Assembly: GCA_024500155.1 (NCBI GenBank)
Contig: CM044880.1
Location: forward strand, 15,566,379 to 15,630,378
DNA length: 64,000 bases
Source: Chenopodium formosanum
Lineage: Eukaryota > Streptophyta > Magnoliopsida > Caryophyllales > Amaranthaceae
Direction of reading: 5' to 3'
Shown here: one piece after another, positions 58,131 through 64,000 of the stretch
Numbering within the stretch: position 1 is the first letter of the stretch
How the letters are laid out: each line of letters begins with the position of its first letter
Program-made: the position numbers and the translations under genes
Notes under the pieces: generated by a model
Database searches by the model: none
What the model saw: only the letters and a program-made list of their open reading frames with translations
What the model was told of the DNA's origin: nothing

Positions 58131-60640
58131 TAGGGTATTCTCCTTTGGCGACATAGTTGAGTATATAACGTGTACCACGGTTCTTCTTCTTCGTCTTGGA
58201 CTACCTCGGCGTCTTCTATAGCCTGGATGTATGCTGGTTTGTGCCTTTTCTCTATAGTTAGAGGCATTTGCTTGATTTCCGTGGGAATCCTAACCATTGA
58301 GGCTAGTCTTGCCAAGGCCTCAGCAAATTGATTTTCTTCCCTAGGTAGATATGTGTATTTTACCTTCTCTAACTGATCGGTAAGAGTTTCCAGATAGGTT
58401 TGGTAAGGGGCTAGACTTTCGCTCCTTACTTTCCACCTTTTAGATATTTGATTGATAATTAAAGAAGAGTCTTCGAATATCTTTAACTTTTTTACTCCTA
58501 ATGCCAAAGTTGTTTCAAGGCCTACCAGGCATGCTTCATATTCAGTAGCATTGTTGGTAACGTCGAAATCAAGCTTTATGGAGATTAGAACATGCTCTTC
58601 TTTAAGTGATACTAGTAATACTCCAACGCCACATCCTTTTTGGTTTGAGGCTCTGTCGAAGTACAAGGTCTAAGTATCATCTTCAATGACCATTAAGTCT
58701 TCATCTGGAAATTCTTTGTCTTGAATTGGCGTCGAGTCTTCTATTTGAAAGTCTGCTAGAAAGTCTGACACCACAGATCCTTTGATAGCTTTTTGCGGTA
58801 TAAACCTTACATCAAACTCGACTAAATTAACTATCCATCTTGATATGCGTCCATTGAGTGTAGATTTCTCGAATAGATACTTGAGTGGATCTAACCGGGA
58901 GACTACGAAGACAGTATGCACTAGCATGTAATGTCTTAATTTGGTTGTGGCCCACACCAGGGCGAGACACAGCTTCTCAAGTGGTGTATAGCGTGTTTCG
59001 TATTTGAGCATCTTTTTGCTTAGATAGTAGATTGCGTTTTCTTTGCCTTCTACTTCTTGTGCTAGCATAGCTCCTATTGTCTCTTTGGTAAACGTCAAAT
59101 ATAACCTAAGAGGTATTCCGGGAAGTGCTGGTGCTAATATGGGAGGATTTGCGAGATAGGCTTTGATCTTTTCAAAGGATTTTTGACACTCGTCATCCCA
59201 TATCACTAGTATATTCTTCTTGAGCTTTTTGAAGATTGGTTCACATATCGTTGTCAATTTCGATATGAACCTACTTATTATGTATTTCAACCGGCTAATA
59301 AATCCTCGAATCTGTTTCTCGGTTTTGGGCGGTGGCATTAACATGATTGCTTTGATTTTGGTTGGGTAAATCTCTATTCCTCTAGAGCTTATGACATAAC
59401 CCAAAAGCTTGCCTGAGGTGACTCCAAAAGCACACTTAGATGGATTCAACCTCATATTATATTTTCTTAGCCTTTCGAAAAGTTTCCTTAAGGCTACTTG
59501 ATGGCCTGGACGGTATTTTGATTTTACAATCATGTCGTCGACATATACCTCGACTTCTTTATGCATCATGTCATGGAGTAAGGCAGTTGCTGCACGTTGG
59601 TAAGTAGCAGCCGCGTTTTTCAACCCGAATGGCATTACCGTGTAGCAATAAGTGCCCCATGGTGTTATGAAAGTTGTTTTCTCCATGTCTTCTTCTGCCA
59701 TGAGAATCTTGTTGTAACCTGCGTACCCATCCATGAATGAGAGAAGCGCGTGATTTGTCGTGTTATCTACCAGAATATCGATGTGTGGTAAAGGGAAGTC
59801 GTCCTTTGGACTTGCCTTATTTAGATCTCGATAGTCGACACACATTCTTACCCTTCCATCTTTTTTCGGAACTGGGACAACGTTGGCGACCCATTAAGGG
59901 TATTTAAATACCTTGATGAAACCTGCAGTTATTTGTTTTTGGACTTCTTCTTTTATTTTAAGAGCTACGTCGAGTTTCATTCGACGTAAATTTTGTTTTA
60001 CAGGTTTCATTCCTGGAATTAGTGGTATAGTGTGTTGAGCTATTTCTCTATTAATTTCTGGCATATCTTCGTATGACCAAGCAAATACATTGATAAATTT
60101 TTTAAGTAAGTTAATTAAATCGGTTCTTTCTTGTTCATTAAGTGTTAGTCCGATTTTAACTTCTCTTTTATTGGTCGAATCATTTGAGATATCAACCATC
60201 TCAGTTTCTTCAATTACCGGTGTTTTCTTTTCAAGTGTTTCCATTGCTTTAATAATTTCTTTGTCTATTTCATTGTTAGTTAAGCAATGCTCGTCATCTT
60301 GGGTTAGAGAAGAACACAAGAAATAAGGAGGAGAAGAAATATTATTATACTCTGAGATCATTACATCAAAGAGTGATATGTCCTCAGGGACTTGATCGCT
60401 AACTATTCTAGGAGAAGAAATAGGAGGGGGAGGTGTTACTACTAAAGACCTAGAAGACTCTATAGGGAGAGACTCCAACTCAGACTCTTACTCAGAAGAC
60501 TCTTCAAAAATTGGTCCTTGCCCTGTCTTGATGGATATTTTTCTTCAACTTGGAGTGGTCACCTTGATAGTCTTGCGCCACCCTTGTAGTGATCCTTCAG
60601 CTGGAGTGATTAGCTTCGAGGGATCGAAGCTTTCGCTTTG
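58131..60640 (-). pseudogene. RT and both RNase H domains, element D
   Basis: On the minus strand: linker with KREVKIGLTLNEQERTDL, RT with CVDYRDLNKASPKDDF, TTFITPWGTYCYTVMPFG and YVDD (59545-59534), first RNase H to SDFLADF, second RNase H with YFDRASNQKGCGVGVLL, NNATEYEACLVGLE and EDSSLIINQI. The second RNase H shows FDR and EDSS where E has FDG and GDSS; the D residues remain. Lesions: GAA to TAA at 59894 and TAG at 58669 (Trp codon). Cut by element E at 58131, inside the linker to integrase. Confidence 0.88.
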
Positions 60641-62026
60641 TAAGACTATTTAAATGAGCGAGGAGTTATCCTCTCTGTAAGTTAGCTCATTCTTTTCTCG
60701 CCCAAATAGTAATCCCATGACGTTAAAGTCAAAGCATGGGGGTGCTTTCTCCTTATGGACAGGAGTTGGGATTTCATCTATGAAGTAACAATCCAAGAAA
60801 ATCTCAAATCCCGGTTGCCTTATGCCGTTTACAACAAATGGCTCGGGAAATTCATGACATGGATAGTCCTCTCCTTCTTTTATAAATTGACCATTAAGTG
60901 TAAGAGGGTACTGACCCATTGGGATTGCTTTCTTTTGAGTGCGAGCGTCTCTACGCGCCTTTGATTTTTCCTGGGCTCGCTTGACATCTTTCCAAGTCGG
61001 TTCAAAACCAAGTCCGAAAGTGTCTAACTTAGGGAGGCCAGGTGTCTCCAGCAATTTTTCTATTCCTATCTTCTTTCCTAGGGTCATCCCAGGAAAATGT
61101 CCATGTTTCTTCAGAATAGCATTTACAATCATGTTGGAATGTGGGTCATGGCAAAGAGGGGTCCTTTCATCCTCCTGGATTAAGGAGACTTCTTCGTTAA
61201 ATCCCCATAAGTCTTCATCATCCTCGTCTTGCTCCACATTAATGATTGGATTTTCTATAGACTTGATCCTCATAGGCGAAGTATCGATGGTGATAGGAAT
61301 TCCCCCAACTATAGCTTTTACTTGTTGGTGGAGAGATGAGAGGATGGCCTTTAGGTCATGAAGCCAAGGGCGCCCCAACAGCAAATTGAACGAATCTTTA
61401 ATGTCTAATACTTGGAAAGTAGTAGCATGTTCTATTGCTCCTGTCGTTACATTCATGGTAATTTTACCAAGAGCTTGACGACGAGTGTTGTCGTAGGCCC
61501 TTATTCCTTGTGTAGACGTAGTTAAATCTTCATCCTTTATGCCTAGCATCCTCGCAGTTCTAAGTGGACAGACGTTGATGGCCGATCCATTGTCTACAAG
61601 AGTCATAAGGACATTCATTCTCTTGCAAACTACCTTGAGGTTTAGTGCCTTGTAATGTTTGTCACCTTCTGGAGGTAAATCCTTGTCAGAAAAGGTGATC
61701 AAATTGATTGGAATAGGAAGATCACTTGTGAGGAAGTTGGCTAACTCCTCAGGAGTAGTGTCAGAATCTATCCCTATTTTGTCCAAGGCATTCATTACAG
61801 CCAACCTATGTTCTCGAGATGTCGCCAAAAGTTTCCATACGTTCATTTTAACTTTTGTCTTCTTAAACTGCTTAACGATATCATTGTCTTCAATGATAGG
61901 TATGGGAATTTGTTGTGTGGTCGGCATAGGTTGTGTTGAAACAGGAGGTTGCATTCTCCTGGATCTTGTGAGGACGTCTATCGATGAGTCTTCTTCAGTC
62001 CAAAAGTCATCCATGGTGTACGACAC
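60641..62026 (-). pseudogene. Protease region of element D polyprotein
   Basis: A frame of 458 codons with the active site LVDNGSAINVCPL (DNGSA at 61594-61580), LLLGRPWLHDL, then GMTLGKKIGIEK, LGFEP and a tail with CFDFNVMGLLFGREKN. It is the longest open stretch in the window and is intact inside; it ends with a stop at 60650. Retropepsin of this family cuts Gag-Pol. The Asp-Asn-Gly-Ser site replaces the more usual Asp-Thr/Ser-Gly. Confidence 0.85.
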
Positions 62027-63725
62027 AGAATTGGAGATCCTACTATGTCTTTTAAATAGACGTCTTCTTCATCATTGTCCCAAACTCCATCAATGGTTGC
62101 ATCGTCCTCTTGTGGAACTTGGACTAGTTTCTTTTCATCAATCATTTTCTGAATTAAATCCTTAAATTTAAAACAGTTTTCGATAGTGTGACCCCCTGAT
62201 TGATGATACTGACAGTAATACCTATCTGTCCTTTTCAATGATTCGAATGGTCTTGGTTCGAGAGGTTTGTTCACGCCACTCTCGGAGAGCATTTCGAACA
62301 TTTGTACGTATGGGATCCCAATTAGAGTGTAGATTCTATTACTCTTCTTGGGTTTTTTCAGTGAGTGGTAAAGGAAAACGTTTTTCCCTCATAAGTCGTT
62401 CTCATGGGTGTGAATTCTCTCTTAGGTTCATCTTTCGGGAGTGGAATCTCGTCATATTTCTGCTGAAGTCCCTTTATAACTTTGAGAGTTTCATGTAGCA
62501 AATGCGACCCTTCCATCATAGACAGTGTGAGCGATTGTATGTCTTCTTTACTTGCCGGTTCTAGAAGGCTATCCATGACGTCGAAGAATATCTCCTCGTC
62601 TTCTTCAATGGCATGGATTTCTTTGACAGGTTTAATGAGAGACGAGGGGTCAACCTCGCTTTCCTTACAGAGATAGCCAAGGCATGAGCGAGAGGTGCAT
62701 TATCAATGCTTGGCTTCTTACTGGCAGGGGGCAATGGTAGCTTGTTGTTATCGATTAAGTCTTACATAGCTTCCTTAAGCTTCCAATAGTTTTCGGTGAG
62801 ATGGCCCCTACCTTGGTGATACTTACAGTGTGCATTGGGGTTCCAATTGGCCGACCTCTTTTCGACTGGTGGGTCTCCAAATGGTCCAATAGGAGTTATA
62901 AGACCTTTTGCATTTAATCGATCAAATGCGGTGTCATAACTCATGCCAATAGGAGTAAAGTTTCTCCTAAATGGTTTCTTTTGTCCTTGATTGTTCATAG
63001 CAAGGACTTCACCTAAACTAAAAGTGATAACGTTGTTTGAGTTGGAGTTATTGTTGGCAGCTTTTAACTTTGCTAGGTCATCTTCAATATTGATACTTGA
63101 GATGCTTGCAGTATTTTTCTTGAAGGTTTTTGATGAATAACCTTATAGACTCTTTTTCACTTGGCACCTCAATCATCTTAGCTGAGGTTTCTCTCCATTT
63201 GTTAAAGAAAGGGGTGAAGCCTTCGTTCTCTTTCTGCTTGAGGATTTCAAGTTCTCTATTATGGTCAGTCTCAACTTGAATGTTGCACTTGTATCTATCA
63301 ACGAAAGTGTTTGCTATGGACTCCCAGGTAGAGGTCTTTTCTTTCTCGAGAGAAAAGAACCATTGTTGGCAAACGGTCTCGAGAGATAGTGAGAACAGAG
63401 AGGGGAAAACCTTCTTATCGATACCCTTAATACTCATTATTGTTTCGAAGGCTCTTAAATGAAAATAAGGGTTATCAGTTGCTTTGAATTTCGGGATGTC
63501 GTTGACATTGAACTTCTGCAGAAGAAGATCTTTGTCCACTGAGACCCCTTGTGAAGTAAGCCCTTGAAACTTGTAGTCGCTAGATAGCTTGCTTAGACTC
63601 TCTTGCATGAGGTCCATCTGTTGTTGTTTCACGGGATCATCAATCTTAAGTGTGAGGAGCTTCAGTGCCTCAATCACGGTAACGAATTGGTTCCTAAGCT
63701 CATTGACTTCTTCTTGTGTTGACAT
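62027..63725 (-). pseudogene. gag of element D
   Basis: Starts MSTQEEVNELRNQF at 63725 (the open frame goes further up, but its first codon at 63839 is TTG). Capsid-like core with FHLRAFETIMS and CQQWFFSLEKEK. A deletion of about 44 bp, flanked by ATCAA repeats (near 63100), shifts the frame after KHLKYQ. The knuckle at about 62810-62850 reads CKYHQGRGHLTENY, with the last Cys lost; the next, CQYHQSGGHTIENC at about 62215-62170, is whole. Further breaks near 62765, 62360 and 61980. Confidence 0.85.
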
Positions 63726-64000
63726 TAGTGTCCTAGCTTTCCTCTTACGAGCTATGGGTTTGTCGAAAAGTTGGACCTGTACGAAAAGGTTGTCTTTGAT
63801 TAATCGTCCTTCCTTTCTTGACCACGCGCTGTAATTCAAACCATTTTGCGTTTTAATTACTTGACTCGAATTGACTTGACTTTACGGTTTTAAAGAGGAA
63901 AAAATAAAAATGGGTGCATATTTTTAGCAAAAATAATGTATATATTTTTAGGGAACTAAGTATAGCTTTTAAATTGGAGGATTAATATCTGACTTACCCC
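63726..64000 (-). other. Leader of element D, partial
   Basis: The open gag frame extends upstream to a possible splice acceptor (ATTACAG ending at 63829, minus strand), as in E and A. Beyond it the sequence matches E at 47925-48096, including an AT-rich run. The window ends in the leader; PBS and 5' LTR are not seen. Confidence 0.7.

Larger units (their letters stand above)
34760..64000 (-). mobile_element. Element D: Tat-lineage gag-pol element with antisense genes, split by element E
   Basis: On the minus strand: leader (63726 and beyond the window edge), gag-pro-RT-RNase H 63725-58131, [element E 44576-58130], integrase 44575-43394, post-pol motif, antisense DUF7745-like gene 41390-42844 and PMD gene 38367-40690 (both +), PPT and 3' LTR 36675-34760. 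The 5' LTR and PBS lie past 64000. Without E the visible part is about 15.7 kb, in the size range of Ogre/Retand-type elements. Confidence 0.88.

Overview
The window is plant nuclear DNA made almost entirely of nested Ty3/gypsy LTR retrotransposons. I see no host gene, rRNA, tRNA or bacterial feature. The polyproteins carry the order gag, DNGS-type protease, RT (YVDD), a worn first RNase H, a second RNase H and an HHCC/DDE integrase. Together with a primer-binding site matching the 3' end of tRNA-Arg, this places the main family in the plant Tat lineage (Ogre/Retand-like). A second, Athila-like gypsy element is present as a fragment. The species cannot be read from the window; a eudicot is likely.

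Layout. Five related elements, A to E, have LTRs of 1.9-2.1 kb that start TGTAGACACC and end CCCTACA. Element A (minus strand, 261-6080 plus 27083-32165) codes for gag only. Element B (plus strand, 6081-10340 plus 22609-27082) lies inside A's gag with a perfect CTTAG target duplication and codes for nothing. Element C (minus strand, 10341-22608) lies inside B with duplication CCCAG/CCCAC and has lost its 5' internal half. An Athila-like pol fragment fills 32166-34759. Element D (minus strand, 34760-44575 plus 58131 to beyond 64000) is a full gag-pol element whose 5' LTR lies outside the window. Element E (plus strand, 44576-58130) lies inside D's pol with a worn GAGGG duplication, and its 3' LTR is cut to 300 bp.

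The most unusual feature is in C, D and E. Between the end of pol and the 3' LTR, each carries a cassette on the strand opposite to gag-pol. It contains a gene of the plant mobile domain type (six coding exons, five introns of 72-77 bp in copy C, all in phase 0, plus a likely 5'UTR intron) and a two-exon gene resembling the DUF7745/Ogre extra-ORF family. Each antisense gene has its own TATA-like box, and just upstream of each box is an array of GGCGCC palindromes. The same kind of array sits just upstream of the TATA box in every LTR. The two antisense genes and the LTR thus appear to share one promoter design.

How the parts may work together (inference): D-, E- and C-type elements were the autonomous makers of Gag and Pol. 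A and B share their LTR ends, PBS, PPT, leader and post-pol motifs, and probably moved in trans. All copies here carry stops and frameshifts, so nothing in the window is likely to be active as it stands.
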